DNA of 64,000 nucleotides from Shinisaurus crocodilurus (lineage: Eukaryota > Chordata > Lepidosauria > Squamata > Shinisauridae). The stretch spans positions 24,039,817 through 24,103,816 of the forward strand of contig CM037879.1 in NCBI GenBank assembly GCA_021292165.1. The letters run 5' to 3'. Under the pieces are notes generated by a model. That model was not told the origin of the DNA, ran no database searches, and was given only the letters and a program-made list of their open reading frames with translations. Below are positions 1 to 10,990 of the stretch, piece by piece (positions within the stretch are counted from its first letter, which is position 1; each line of letters begins with the position of its first letter). The position numbers and the translations under genes were made by a program.

Positions 1-483
1 GCCAGGGGAAAAGAAAAAGGTTGGCAGCCTTAGTTTAAACTACACTGAGCAGTTGGCATGATGCTAACAAGTCTCTCATCTTACCCCTGCCACTTTGCAT
101 CACTCATATTTTTAAAAATGCTTATTGTTCAAACAACCGTCTTCTGGAAGCTGTATCTTTGGTGCATTCTGCACGAAACCTCACATCAGTCTTATTTCAA
201 GCACTCAACATCCGCCACTTACCTACCTTAACATCTCTATGCTCTTCCTCTTTGACCACCCTTTAAGCATTGTCACATAGAATGAAACATGGCAGTGGCA
301 GAAGGGTTGTAATTAACTGCAGTCGGAGTGAGTGGTGATAGAGCCACACAAAGAGAGAAAAGAAGGAGTTGACCGAGGTATTACATAGGCAGGGGCCTAC
401 AGCACACCCGCTTTAATATGACCAATATAATTTATGCCAATGAAGGATACCTAAAACAGGTTGATAATCTTGAAGCACTGTTT
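1..483. other. no recognised feature
   Basis: I see no open coding structure, RNA gene or recognisable repeat in this stretch. It is ordinary AT-rich vertebrate-like DNA. Confidence 0.5.
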
Positions 484-686
484 GTTTATTACATTTATAT
501 CCTGCTTTTCCTACAAGGAGCCCAAGTTGGCATACATGATCCTCCTCCATTTTATCCTCACAACAACCCTGTGAGGTAGGCTAGGATGAGAGTCAATAAG
601 TGACCCAAAGTTACCCAGTGAGCTTCGTAGCTGAGTGGGGACTAGAACCCGGGTCTCCCAAGTCCCCGTCTAACCACTGCACCACA
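484..686 (-). repeat. MIR/CORE-like SINE, reverse orientation
   Basis: Read on the minus strand, this has the order seen in the better copies at 27.7 and 61.6 kb: a tRNA-like head ending in a B-box-like stretch (CGGGTTCTAGTCCCC), then the core with ACTGGGTAACTTTGGG and GGTTGTTGTGAGGATAAAAT, then an ATG-TAAGCC-type tail. The CORE domain shared with mammalian MIR is what suggests the class. It is clearly more diverged than the plus-strand copies, so it is an older insertion. Confidence 0.75.
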
Positions 687-814
687 AAGAATTTGTTTAC
701 ATAGGGTGGTATTGACATGAGGTCTGTTGGGGGGCTGTCCAGTGAGTAGGTATAACCAGGAGGAGTGTATGGTTAAAATTTGGCTAATGGTTGAGTTTTA
801 TAGAGTATCTGAAT

Positions 815-843
815 TGTGTGTGTGTGTGTGTGTGTGTATATAT
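815..843. repeat. (TG)n microsatellite with short TATA end
   Basis: About twelve TG units run into a short TATATA stretch. It is a plain dinucleotide microsatellite just upstream of a SINE. Confidence 0.9.
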
Positions 844-878
844 AAGCGTCAGGGAACTTGATTTTTCTGAAGAGGGAT

Positions 879-1054
879 CATAGTTTTGTGGCAGAGCACA
901 TGCTTTCACATGATAACAGTGCAAAGTTCCATCCTCAGCATCTCCAGTTAAAATACCAAGGCTGAAAGATGGCCCAGCCTCTCACCTTGGAGAGCCATGG
1001 CCTATCAGAATAGACAGTAAATGTGCTAGATGGATCAATGGTCTGACTCAGTGA
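879..1054 (+). repeat. tRNA-derived SINE with L2-like tail, degraded
   Basis: The A-box-like GTGGCAGAGCACATGCTTT and a weak B-box region with CATCCTCAGCATCTCC match the head of the tRNA-Ala-like SINE seen better at 46.3, 53.5 and 61.1 kb. The 3' part has CTAGATGGATCAATGGTCTG, which resembles the 3' tail of the L2-type LINE in this window. The head is eroded, so this is an old copy. Its end nearly abuts the large palindrome that follows. Confidence 0.75.
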
Positions 1055-1069
1055 CCACATTTGCATGTT

Positions 1070-1495
1070 ACACTAAACCATGGTTCAGCATGACACGAAA
1101 GAGCTGCAGCAAGCCTTGGGCTTATGCACTCCTCCCCTCTCCTCCTCCTGCGTAGCTGAAAGGAGGACTTCAGAAGCTTTCACTTCTGCTTTTAGTTAAC
1201 CACAGCTTGCTGTGTCATCCAAATTTGTAATGGTGGTTAACATTAACTATGGTTACTTTAAACAAGCCACCTTTAGAAACCATGGTTTGAAGTTGGTTTG
1301 TTTTAAACTAACCATAGTTAATGTTAACCACAGTATGGTCTGGACAACATGACAAACTGCAGTTAACTTAATGCCAAAGTGAAAGCTTCCAATTCCTCCT
1401 CTTGGCTGCACGGGAGAAGAGGAGGGGGAGTGCACAAGCTCGAGGCTTACTGCAGCCCATTCGCATTGTGCTAAACCATGGTGCCGTGTGATGTT
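1070..1495. mobile_element. long palindromic element (foldback MITE), about 425 bp
   Basis: The two halves are inverted copies. The left arm runs CACTAAACCATGG, GAGCTGCAGCAAGCC, GCACTCCTCC, GAAGCTTTCACTT, GGTTAACATTAACTATGG; the right arm gives the same order as reverse complement (CTAAACCATGG read inward, GGGCTGCAGTAAGCC and so on). The inner arms (1231-1254 and 1309-1332) are almost perfect. No transposase is encoded and I could not settle a target duplication, so the superfamily is unknown. A non-autonomous DNA transposon is the simplest reading. Confidence 0.75.
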
Positions 1496-1643
1496 TGGGC
1501 ACAAGTATAAGGTAGCTTAAACGAGTGATCAGAGAAGCACTTTTACCTCACAAGAAACGTGCTGTTGGGAGCGTCACACCTGAATGGTGAGTTAATGAGG
1601 GTTGATTCTCATACTACTTTTTGCCCTAGTAATCATGAGAGGA

Positions 1644-1927
1644 TTTTACCAAAGCAAAACTAAAAAGAAACCTTGTGGTTCATTAAAGACTGAAAGATTT
1701 ATTGTAGAATAATGAAGTGGCTAGAGTCTACTTCATCAGAGGCATTAAATGTATTTTCAAATACTATATCTACATTTACTTGTTTTCGTGATACGTTTCT
1801 TCATATATCTCATATATTGGGCATACACTCTGATGAAGTGGACTCTTATCCATGAATGTTAGCGCCACAATAAATCTGTCAGTCATTAAGGTACCACAAG
1901 GTTTCTTTTTAGATTTGCCAAGGTAAA
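1644..1927. mobile_element. second palindromic element, about 280 bp
   Basis: Arms of about 100 bp at each end are inverted copies: TAAAAAGAAACCTTGTGG near 1661 matches CCACAAGGTTTCTTTTTA near 1896-1913, and ACTTCATCAGAG near 1730 matches CTCTGATGAAGT near 1829. The centre is AT-rich and unpaired. It has no coding capacity. It resembles a widespread amniote repeat with a 'CTGATGAAGTG' core, but I cannot name it safely. Confidence 0.7.
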
Positions 1928-2660
1928 AAAAGAATGGCTGAGGTTTTATAGCTATCCTTTGCTATTCCACCTCCGCAGTATCTTACAAATGTTTACCAGC
2001 GTGATAACTGCTATGAGAACAAACGAACAGGTTCCCGGATGTGGTAAATACCAGTTGCCACTACAAGGCGGTTCATTCATAGGAAACATTCACCATGTGA
2101 AGTTGAATGTATGAGGTAAAATAATTTATGATTCAAAAAAGTACCTTGCAAATTGGCGCTCAAAATGTTATATGCATGATCCTCGTCTAAACAAGGTTTG
2201 AGGTGAGATGATCTCAATGTTTAGGAGTGTTCAGTGATTTAAAGCATGAACGAGAAGCTGGTCTGAAGTATATAAGCTTGTAACTGCAAGGAAATGGGAG
2301 CATAGTATTAAAATAGGGTTTGGGGGTGTGGAAATCCTCTCTAAAAATTCTTTCCGCTGTGGAATAGACTCTCTGGGGAGTGGTGTAAACCCCAGCACAG
2401 GAGTAACTTAAACCTTTGCAGTAAAAAGCACCGGGGACCAATTCTGCATTGGTGTGTAGATGATGTAATAGATTTTTCCGCTGCTGTGATTCAACAAACA
2501 ATCAATCTTCAAAGAGCTAATGCTGTTACTCGGCAATTCCAGGTAAATAAGCCGAAGACTGCGCTCTCCGGGGATGGACACTCGGCACAGCAGGTATCAG
2601 TCTCGGCAACTGTAGTATTGCATTTGCAACACATTCCCCCTTCATGTCGGAACAAAAGTT
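1928..2660. other. no recognised feature
   Basis: No gene, RNA or clear repeat seen. Short open frames here lack conserved features. Confidence 0.5.
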
Positions 2661-2663
2661 TGC

Positions 2664-2666
2664 TAC

Positions 2667-2733
<67 letters not shown>
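2664..2733. repeat. (TTA)n microsatellite, about 70 bp
   Basis: An uninterrupted TTA/ATT trinucleotide run lies immediately before the CR1 copy. The poly-Leu, poly-Asn and poly-Ile reading frames across it are artefacts of the repeat. Confidence 0.95.
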
Positions 2734-2734
<1 letters not shown>

Positions 2735-2756
2735 TGTAGCAGTCCGCAGGCTGAAT

Positions 2757-3748
2757 CACTCTTGGGTACCACAGGGCTCGGTCCTGGGCCCGGTGCTCTT
2801 CAACATTTTTATTAATGACTTAGATGAAGAGGTGCAGGGAATGCTTATCAAATTTGCAGATGACACAAAGTTGGGTGGAACAGCTAATACTCTGGAAGAA
2901 AGAAACAAAATTCAAAGCGATCTCGACAGACTGGAGCGCTGGGCCGAAAACAACAGAATGAAATTTAATAGGGATAAATGCCAAGTGCTGCACCTAGGGA
3001 ATGGAAACCAAATGCAGAGTTACAGAATGGGGGACACTTGGCTCAACAATACTACAAGTGAGAAGGATCTTGGAATTGTGGTAGATCACAAACTGAATAT
3101 GAGCCAGCAATGCGATGTGGCTGCAAAGAAGGCAAATGCAATTTTGGGCTGTATTAATAGAAGTATAGCTTCCAAATCGCGGGAAGTGATAATTCCCCTT
3201 TACTCGGCACTGGTTAGGCCTCATCTTGAGTACTGCGTCCAGTTCTGGGCACCTCACTTTAACAAGGACATAGACAAACTGGAGAGGGTTCAGAGGAGGG
3301 CAACAAGGATGATAAAGGGACTGGAAACAAGGCCCTATGAGGAGAGACTGAAAGAACTGGGCATGTTTAGCCTTCAGAAGAGGAGACTGAGGGGAGATAT
3401 GATCGCACTCTTCCAGTATTTGAAGGGATGTCACACAGAGGAGGGCAAAGATCTCTTCTCGATCATCCCAGTTTGCAGGACACGGAATAATGGGCTCAAG
3501 TTACAGGAACCTAGATTCCACCTAAACATCAGGAAAAATTTCCTGACTGTCAGAGCAATAAGACAATGGAATCAACTACCTAGGGAGGTTGTGGGCTCTC
3601 CCACTCTGGAGGCATTCAAGGTGCAGCTGGACAGCCATCTGTCAGGGATGCTTTGACCTAGATTCCTGCATTGAGCAGGGGGTTGGACTCGATGGCCTTG
3701 TAGGCCCCTTCCAACTCTACTTTTCTATGATTCTATGATTCTATGATT
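2757..3748 (+). mobile_element. CR1 LINE, 5'-truncated, RT C-terminus plus 3' UTR
   Basis: An open frame from about 2763 to 3655 encodes the last part of a CR1-type reverse transcriptase, about 295 residues. It starts in RT motif B (VPQGSVLGPVLFNIFINDL) and has the FADD catalytic motif (IKFADDTKLGG) soon after. It continues through the thumb-like region (LGIVVDHKLN, RPHLEYCVQFWAP) to the usual CR1 C-terminal block (NFLTVRAIRQWNQLPREV). A short 3' UTR follows and ends in three ATTCTATG-type octamers at about 3724-3748, the hallmark of CR1. There is no stop inside the frame, so the insertion is fairly young, but the endonuclease and most RT fingers are missing and the copy is dead. Confidence 0.95.
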
Positions 3749-5894
3749 ATACAGCAGTTGTATTTGCCATAAATATGTCGGTGGCTGCTGTGATGAGAAG
3801 TCTGAAAGGGAGACGTGTAGCTTCAGTGACCAGGGAACAGATGCTAGGAGCTGCAGTTGGATGCAGCTCCATGATGCATGCATGCACAATGCATATTTTC
3901 AAACGTACATCTTCCCTTCACATTTTTAGTTTAGGGATAGGGAGCCTGTGACCTAAAGGCCTCATGCAGACTTTGGCGTAATTTCATGCAGCCCTTGAAA
4001 TCATCTGCCTCTCTGGAAGATGCTGGGCCACTCTTGCTCTCCAGTCTGCCCCTGTAGGAATCACTTCCTCTTACGCTTTGTGCGTGTGCGCGCGCACATG
4101 TGCGCAACAGGTAGAGAAGGAACAGGGTGACACAGAGAGAGAAAGAACAATGCAATCCTGCAGTACTGCAAACCCTGCCCACTTTGTTCTCTGCCTCCAC
4201 CCACCATCAACTGTGGCCTCTGATTGACTTCTATGAAGAGTCAATGGCCCTTCATATGAAAATTATGTAAACATTAATGTACATGAAGTAAACATAAATG
4301 TTTCTTAACATGTGATTCAGCCTTCACATATATGCTGCTTAAAATGTGGGGCTGCCCCAGGACTGTTTGGGATCCTTTTCTGACATTGTTTGGGATCCAT
4401 AGTGACACTGGTTACATTAATTCTTAATCCCAAACCAGGGTTTGATGCTATGTGAACACCCGCCCCTCACACACAGCAATTTCCTTACTGGCAAAACATA
4501 GATGTTGCTGAATGTTGCTGATGTTGTTTATTTTTATTGCCAAATAAAAAATAAAAAATGGTTTGTTCAAAAAACAGTTTGCCTGCAAATCAGGATTTAA
4601 TTGGAAGAGCATCACAATTCAGATGGGAATTTCTTTCCACACGGGCATCTACATTGGGAACACAGTGGAAGGCTACTTCTGTGCACAGGTCTGCTGAATA
4701 ACAAGATGATGAGGGTGATAGAAGTGATCATTGTCATTGTGGAAAACAAGTAACCATATTTTTAATGTGCATTTGTTTCTATTTGATGGGAAGGTTTGTA
4801 CGCAATTATAAGCAATAAATCAAGATGTATACCAGAGGTTGCTTTAATGTCATGGAAATAAAAGGGCATCGCTTCTATATGGATTTGATCTTAAATGTGG
4901 TATTTAAATTCCAATAACAACACAAAGCAAACATGTTATATGCAAAGGTCTTTCTTTCTTTCTTAGAATCCTTCCCCCTTCGTTTTTGAAATGATTACAT
5001 TATCTTCAACTGCTTGTAAATCTTGTTACCCAAGTAATATACTTTGCACTGTCTGTTCCTGCCATAAGGTCCTGAGGGATTGTGGAAAATAACCATCATA
5101 GTGCCGCTGCTGTAGCTGACTGCAGCCAGATATGTGCTAAGGAAGGGAGAGTCTGTCTGGATTAATTGTGATCCTTTTCTGTGATGGGGAAAAGATCAAC
5201 AATAAAAAATGTGATCACATCTTAAAGAAAACTAGGCCTTATTAAGACGGCTTTGTTTGCTATAAATTCTTCTCGTCTGGATCAGTTTGTTGGTGCAGCG
5301 CAGCCAGCATCCATCCTTGCTGAAGGGCGAGGCCTGAAAGAGCTACAAGATGCATGCGCATATTAAATGCCGGTCCACTGGAAATAATCTAAGAAGCAAA
5401 TACAAGATGTTAATTTTATTTGTTTGCTACTGGTGCACTTAATACTTCAATAGCTATGGACACTCTGCATGATGCAATGGATATTCTGATTGGAGGTCAT
5501 GAGAGAATGCTGGCTGTGTGAGCCTGTGGCATGTTTTCTGAGGTTTCTTCTCTCTTGGACATCTGCCCTTACGGTTCACCTAAGTTGTCACTTATACTCA
5601 GTGTTTAAAAAAGCAGTTTGGAGATTGATGTGAGAGTTTGGGCCTGGTCAGACTTTGACAGCTTGCACACTACCCCCTATCTTTCCCCACTGTCTTCACC
5701 AGAGTGAGAGGTGAACCCGTGAACTGGGAGGTACCACCCTTATTTGAACAGGGGATGTGCCCTGACCCTAAAAGATTAAACCCCAAAGGAATCTTCAAAT
5801 ATATGAAGGATTTCTCACTTCAGGTGTTCAGCCTTCCTTGCAGCACCTGCAGGAAGGGTGTAGAGAATGCAAAGGGTCTGAGCCCAGAGAAGTA
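3749..5894. other. mostly unique sequence, no gene seen
   Basis: About 2.1 kb without a recognised repeat apart from a short GT/GC-rich run at about 4080-4106. The part from 5090 to 5400 looks non-repetitive and has homeodomain-type ATTAAT and TTAATT words, so it could be tested for conservation. No exon is apparent. Confidence 0.45.
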
Positions 5895-6143
5895 CAGTCA
5901 TGCCTTGGATTGAGAGCATAATTCGTTCCGGAAACAGTGCTTGTAATCCAAAACACTCTTATATCAAAATGAAATTCCCCCAAAAAAATTTGTACAGAAA
6001 TTTTTAATTTAAGCCGTACTACAGTACTTGTATTGCAAGATGTCGCTTGTATATCAAGTCAATTTTTTAAAATAAATATTTAAAAATTTGCTTGTCTTGT
6101 AAAACGCTCTCAAACCAAGTTACTTGCAATCCAAACAGGCTAT
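5895..6143. mobile_element. mariner/Tigger-type MITE, copy 1
   Basis: Starts CAGTCATGCCTTGGATTG after a TA and carries inner inverted blocks (AACACTCTTATATCAAA). The AAACGCTCTCAAACC and ACTTGCAATCCAA block marks the right end. The right terminus is eroded beyond AATCCAA. Five related copies lie in the window. Size (about 250 bp), TA target and CAGT ends fit a pogo/Tigger-like MITE; no coding capacity. Confidence 0.8.
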
Positions 6144-6990
6144 TAATGCAATGAAAACTCAGAGGTACAGTTTCCACAGAAAAAACTTTAAAATTTTGCA
6201 CCTGGGAAATCTAAATTCTGACCTCAGAAAGCTGAGCTCTTAAACTCTCATAGATTGTGCAAATTTAGCAAATATGTACAGTTTCTTTTATTTTACATAA
6301 TTTATTCTGCATTTCCCCCAGTTTTGTTTATGTGCGTTTTTCCCCCAGTTATCAGAAGGGCAGGGACATTGAAGAACTATTGCATTTCTATTCAGTCACT
6401 TCTCGGACTCTGGAAATATCAGCAGGCATTGCCCACCCTCTTACCTTTGCAGCCAAAATGGCTAGAAGCTCACTCGCTCACTCTCTATTCCCCTCCTCTC
6501 TGAAAACTGAGATTCTCAGGAGGGAGCAGAAATCTACACCCATTTCCATGCTCCCACACAAGTGCATCAGACATTGTTTCCTGCATTTCAGCAACTTGTA
6601 GAATTTAAAATTTTAAAAGGCTGTTTGGAGATTTCGGTGGGAATACCTGGTGATAGGGGAACTTTAAAAACAACGCTTAGTTGTATAGGCCGATGCTACA
6701 TATCCATCCCTCTGAATCACTGCCAACATTTAGCAAGCAGAGCAAAAGGCAGCCCCTTATTAGAAGATAGACGAGATCTCAAAAGGCGTCTCTGCCTGTA
6801 AGAATTCCTCCCAGTGGAGGAAATCTCACTGAGGTTTCCCTAGTAAGAGTTTTGTTTTCCTTTCAGAGTGCCCCATCTGTTTTATGCTTTTGTTTGAAGC
6901 AAGCAAGATATCTCTCATATGCCTGATATCTTCATGATATCTTCCTAGAAATGTCTAGGAAGAAAATCATGCCACGATTTCAGTGGCCAG
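6144..6990. other. no recognised feature
   Basis: Non-repetitive as far as I can see. Short ORFs at 6255-6801 show no domain or compositional sign of coding. Confidence 0.45.
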
Positions 6991-7290
6991 TAGGGATGGA
7001 TGAGTCTATTTCCAGTCTGGGTGAATTTTTACATGTGTTGAATCGTAAGCCCATTCCATCCTGTTTTTTGCAGCTTAAAAAAAAAGTGCAGAAAATTTGC
7101 GTTTTAATTGTATGCCTCTCCTCCTAAAATATGCATTTTGTATGCATGTTTCCATAAAATACACATTTTATGCATTTCCCCTAAAATATACATTTTTGTA
7201 CATATTTTCCCTAGAATACACATTTTTTTCAGCTGAGAACTGCATCACCATATTCAAAGAAGTGTGCAATCTGAAGGTTAACTGTGTTCT
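6991..7290. repeat. unclassified 'TAGGGATG' repeat, about 300 bp
   Basis: Begins TAGGGATGGATGAGTCTATT and contains a run of ATGCATTTT/ATACACATTTT-like units, then GAGAACTGCATC and AAGTGTGCAATCTGAAGG. The same blocks occur in reverse orientation at about 60.6-60.94 kb and 44.93-45.28 kb. No ORF. A DNA transposon is possible because the outer end is TAGGGATG, but the other end is not clear. Confidence 0.6.
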
Positions 7291-7521
7291 GTTCAGTGTA
7301 TTTGATCTGGGAAGCACGAAGTACATCAGTTCACTTAAAAATGTGGAACACACAAAATTCTCCAGCATCCCTAGTGGTGAAATCAAAATAATTTAGAAGT
7401 ACGGATTGCTGTTATCCTGCAAAGCCTGGGAAATATTGTAGACTTCCTTTTGTACTACTGTGATGGATATGCTGTGAAGGAAAAGAAATGTAGTGACAGG
7501 TGGGGGAATGTGGTGAGACGG

Positions 7522-8065
7522 ACATAAGAACATAAAAGCCATGCTGGATCAGACCAAGGGTCCATCTAGTCCAGCACTCTGTTCACACAGCTGGACTAGA
7601 TGGACCGTTGCTCTGATCCAGCATGGCTCTTACATTCTTATGTCTGTCTCCACATTCCTCCACCTGCCTGTGGGAAACCCCCAGGTAGGACATGATGCAA
7701 TAGCACCCTTCCACTCATGTTCCCAGCAGCTGGTATACAGAAGCATGCTGCCTCTGGAGGTAATATATAGCCATCATGACTAGTAGCCTTCTCCTCCGTG
7801 AATTTGTCTTGTAAAGCTATCCAAATTGGTGGTCATCACTACATCTTGTGGTACCAATTCCGTAGTTTGTGTAGTCTGTGTGTTCCATAGCACTGTGTGA
7901 AGAAGTACTTCCTTTTATCTGTCCTGAATCTCCCACCAATCAGCTTCATGGGATGACCCTAGATTCCAGCATTATGAGAGAGGGAGAAAAATGTCTCCCT
8001 ATCCACTTTCTCCACGGTGTGCATAATTTTGTACACCTCTACCTTACTCGCCTTTTTCTAAGCTA
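7522..8065 (-). mobile_element. L2/CR1-group LINE 3' end, with inverted tail duplication
   Basis: Read on the minus strand, this encodes the last roughly 120 residues of an L2-type RT in broken form: the FSLSHNxxxRxHP-like region, then a block near 7890-7950 corresponding to the FRTDKRKYFF motif, then a W-N-LP-like block near 7840. The typical 3' UTR follows and ends at GGCTTTTATGTTCTTATG. The last 50 bases are present twice, as arms 7522-7575 and 7590-7643 facing each other. The coding part has frameshifts. Confidence 0.8.
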
Positions 8066-8070
8066 AGGCG

Positions 8071-8846
8071 TGAGGGGTCATATGGAGCACTAAGCTCTTT
8101 AATTAATCTGAGCATCATTTTTTTTTTGCCAGTCTGCACTTGAATGGTACTAATAGCAGAGCCTTAATTCATATGCTGTAAAGGGCTGGACCAAGCAAGT
8201 GCGCTGTTCTCCCCTTTAACTGGAGGATGGAATTCTGACTTTACTAACCCCTGCGGGGTGGTGCAGTTCTCCAACACCGCAGAGTACATTCTGGTGAAGC
8301 CCGAGTTAAATCAAAAAGTACATCAGTGATTGGCTCAGAACAAGAAAATTCCTCATTTGTCAGATGCAATTATTCTCTATAAAAACCATAATTGGCAAAC
8401 CTCTTCAGGGTATGCATTAACTTACTTTTTAATTAGTGTAAGGGATTTCTTCTTCACTCTGCATTTATTATTTCACTAGCTTTGAAAGAGAAATTCAAAG
8501 TACTTTGATAAATGGTTGGGAAAATTGGCTTGGCTTTACTATTGCTTCTGTAAGTGCCTCTTTACATCCACATCCTTGGCTGAAGTAATCACCATCATTA
8601 TTAATACTTTTTAACTTCCTCTAGCTTTTACCGGGTACACTACAGGAGTTATTTCTGTGGCTCCTGCAGGAGTAGTGAAACAGAGTATCTTGCTTACAAT
8701 ACTGAGAAGTGAGGATGACCAATAGCTTAAACGTTTTCTCAGAGGTATATAGCAAGCATATTAAGCCTAGTATACTTTACAAACCAGCATTCAGTAACCA
8801 GCCTCATCAAAACAGAGTGGGTTTGCCTCAAGCCAAGAATGTAATA
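8071..8846. other. non-repeat AT-rich block
   Basis: No repeat or exon recognised. The part 8330-8600 is AT-rich with TAATTAG and ATTAATA words and could be ancient non-coding sequence, but this is only compositional. Confidence 0.35.
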
Positions 8847-9108
8847 CAGTAATACCTTGGATTGCAAATAACTTGGTCTGAGAGCGTTTTGCAAGACAAG
8901 CAAATTTTTTAAATAAATTTTGACTTGATAAACAAGCGACGTCTTGCAATACAAGTAGTGTAGGGATGTAACCGCTCGCCTCGAGCGGGCGTAGCGGGCC
9001 AAAATCAGCCCCACTCATGCCCACCAGAGACTCGCTTTGATATAAGAGTATTTTGGATTACAAGCACGGTTCCGGAACGAATTATGCTCTCAATCCAAGG
9101 TATTACTG
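8847..9108. mobile_element. mariner/Tigger-type MITE, copy 2 (CpG-centre subfamily)
   Basis: Complete copy: CAGTAATACCTTGGATTGC at the left, AATCCAAGGTATTACTG at the right, flanked by TA at 8845-8846 and 9109-9110. The centre differs from copies 1, 4, 5 and 6. It holds TAGGGATGTAACCGCTCG and GAGCGGGCGTAGCGGGCC instead of the AT-rich TTTAAGCCGTACTACAGTAC region. Confidence 0.85.
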
Positions 9109-9285
9109 TATAGTGAATGCCCTCTGTTAATTTTACTAGTGACACTGTAGATGAATCCATGCACGCATCCCACAGCCATCACTGCAAACAAAGCACTATT
9201 GCCTTCAGTCACAGTGCAATAGGGTGCTTCCACACTGTCCGTTTTCTCTGGAACTGATGCTGTAGCTCACTCACTTGTCCTAGAG

Positions 9286-9375
9286 CAGTGTTCTCCAACC
9301 TTGGGTCCCCAGATGTTTTTGACCTACATATATATAGGCCAAAAACATCTGGGGACCCAAGATTGGAGAACACTG
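9286..9375. mobile_element. palindromic hAT MITE (CAGTGTTCTCC type), 90 bp
   Basis: Ends CAGTGTTCTCCAACCTTGGG and its inverted copy, with a perfect 8-bp target duplication TCCTAGAG on both sides. The arms pair along almost the whole length and only a short ATATAT centre is unpaired. The 8-bp duplication and CAG-TG ends define a hAT element. No coding capacity. Confidence 0.95.
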
Positions 9376-9937
9376 TCCTAGAGGATCCAAACACTGTGGC
9401 CCCTGTATATGAAATATATTCCTTTATATTCCCCACTCTCCTCCCATTTTTCTGCTTCCAAGTAGATTGCAGCACAGTTGTTGCATATGTAAACCTGTGT
9501 AGTGCTATTGCCTCACCTTCTACTGACAAACACCATCTGATGTGGGCTGGTGACAGTGCCTTTATTCACAGGTTTCTGCTGCCGTCTTGCATTACCTCTC
9601 TGCATCTCTGCCATTACCTTGCCTGCTGCGATGCAGCCCATCCTGCCATTAGCTCTTCATCGCCTGCATTCATTTTTTATTTGTGTGTGCACGCATGCAA
9701 AACATAATAATGCAACCCGAATTTAATTGTTATTAACACTTTAAACTGCACTTGCACATAAATTGCAGAATAATGTGCACAACTACACTGCGGAGTGGCA
9801 CATTACCTATAAGCGCTGGATGTACCCAACAGTGTTGTGCCATCTACTTATTCATTTGTAGTATGGATAGGAGCGGCATTATATACAGCTTTATACAATT
9901 TTATACAATTTCCTCTTTATATAATTTTCTTTTTGTA
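9376..9937. other. no recognised feature
   Basis: Unique-looking sequence. A 139-codon open frame overlaps it but has no recognisable domain and starts inside the hAT MITE. Confidence 0.4.
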
Positions 9938-9938
9938 A

Positions 9939-9981
9939 TTTTATCCTGGAAGACAATCTTACTCAGTCACGAGTGATCGCC
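9939..9981 (+). mobile_element. 3' tail of the C2H2-finger non-LTR retrotransposon
   Basis: These 43 bases match the 3' end of the minus-strand element at 29.83-31.31 kb with about two differences: TTTTATCCTGG, then AGACAATCTTACTC, then GTCACGAGTGATCGCC. Only the terminal piece is present, so this is an extremely 5'-truncated copy. It is followed by a short degenerate TACTGTACTACTG run where the larger copy has a trinucleotide tail. Confidence 0.8.
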
Positions 9982-10138
9982 TACTGTACTACTGCAGGAT
10001 AGTAGGAAAAATAGCTTCCATGTAGCTCAGTTATAATTTCACTTCCAACTGATTTTGGAAGAGCACTGACTGCATACTGGTAAAATGTCCTAGTGCCTTA
10101 ATGTTCTATCTCCTCCAACGAGTAAGGTGTAAAACGCT

Positions 10139-10990
10139 ATCTTATTTATTTATTTGATTTCTATCCCGCCTTTCCACCAAAAAAAAATAGCACTCAAGGT
10201 GGCTAACAATAATAAAACAAAGAATTAGAAGAAAAACTTAATTAAAACAATCATAAAAACATAAATTGAAAACACAATTAAAAGCACAACAATAAGAAAT
10301 AAACAGACCAGCTTACATGTCAAAGGCCTGCCTGAATAAAAACGTATTTGGCTGCTGGCAGAAGGACAACAAAAGAGGGAGTACCCAGCCTACCTGAGCA
10401 AGGGGTTCTGGAGCCTGTGGCGTAGTGGTTAGAGTGTTGGACTGGGACTCGGGAGATCCGGGTTCTAGTCCCTGCTCGGCCATGAAGCTCACTGGGTGAC
10501 TTTGGGCCAGTCACTGACTCTCAGCCTAACCTACCTCACAGGGTTGTTGTGAGGATAAAATGGAGAGGAGGAGGATTATGTAAGCCGCCTTGGGTTCCTT
10601 GAAGGAAAAAAGGTGGGGTATAAATATAATAAATAAATAAAAATAAAAAATAAAAACAAGAAGGCCTTCTCTTGCGTCCTCACCAAACGTGCCTCCGATG
10701 GTGCTTGGGACCAAGAGAAGCGCCTCCTCTGAAGATCTTAAAAACCTGGGCAGGCTTATATGGGAGAGGGCCATCTTTCAGATAGTCTGGTCCCAAGTCG
10801 TAAAGGGCGTTATAGGTCATAACCAGCACTTTGAATTGTGCATGGAAACAGACCGGTAGCCACTGAAGCTGTTGTAACAATGGAGTCACGTGCTCCCTGT
10901 AACAGCCTGGCCGCAGCAATCTGGACCAGTTGACGTTTCCAAACATTTTTCAAAGGCAGACCCAAGAAGAGCCCATTACACTAGTCCAAA
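10139..10990 (-). mobile_element. L2-group LINE 3' half, split by a SINE
   Basis: On the minus strand, 10680-10946 encodes a typical RT C-terminal stretch (REHVTPLLQQLQWLPVCFHA, then QFKVLVMTYNALYDLGPDYL) followed by the degraded RSSG..L and FSVVAP-type region. The 3' UTR with CACCTTGAGTGCTA and CGGGATAGAAATC lies at 10139-10300. A plus-strand MIR-like SINE at 10411-10658 was inserted later and separates the two parts. Several frame breaks make it a dead copy. Confidence 0.8.
10411..10658 (+). repeat. MIR/CORE-like SINE, near full length
   Basis: Complete order: GTGGCGTAGTGGTTAGAGTG (A-box region), GGGTTCTAGTCCC (B box), GAAGCTCACTGGGTGACTTT (core), GGGTTGTTGTGAGGATAAAA, GGATTATGTAAGCCGCCTTG, GGGGTATAAATATAATAAAT and an AATAAATA tail. 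Both Pol III boxes are well kept. It interrupts an L2 copy, so it is the younger of the two. Confidence 0.9.

Noticed and set aside
2486..2815. Proteins with poly-Leu, poly-Asn or poly-Ile
   Set aside because: These are translations of the (TTA)n microsatellite at 2664-2733.
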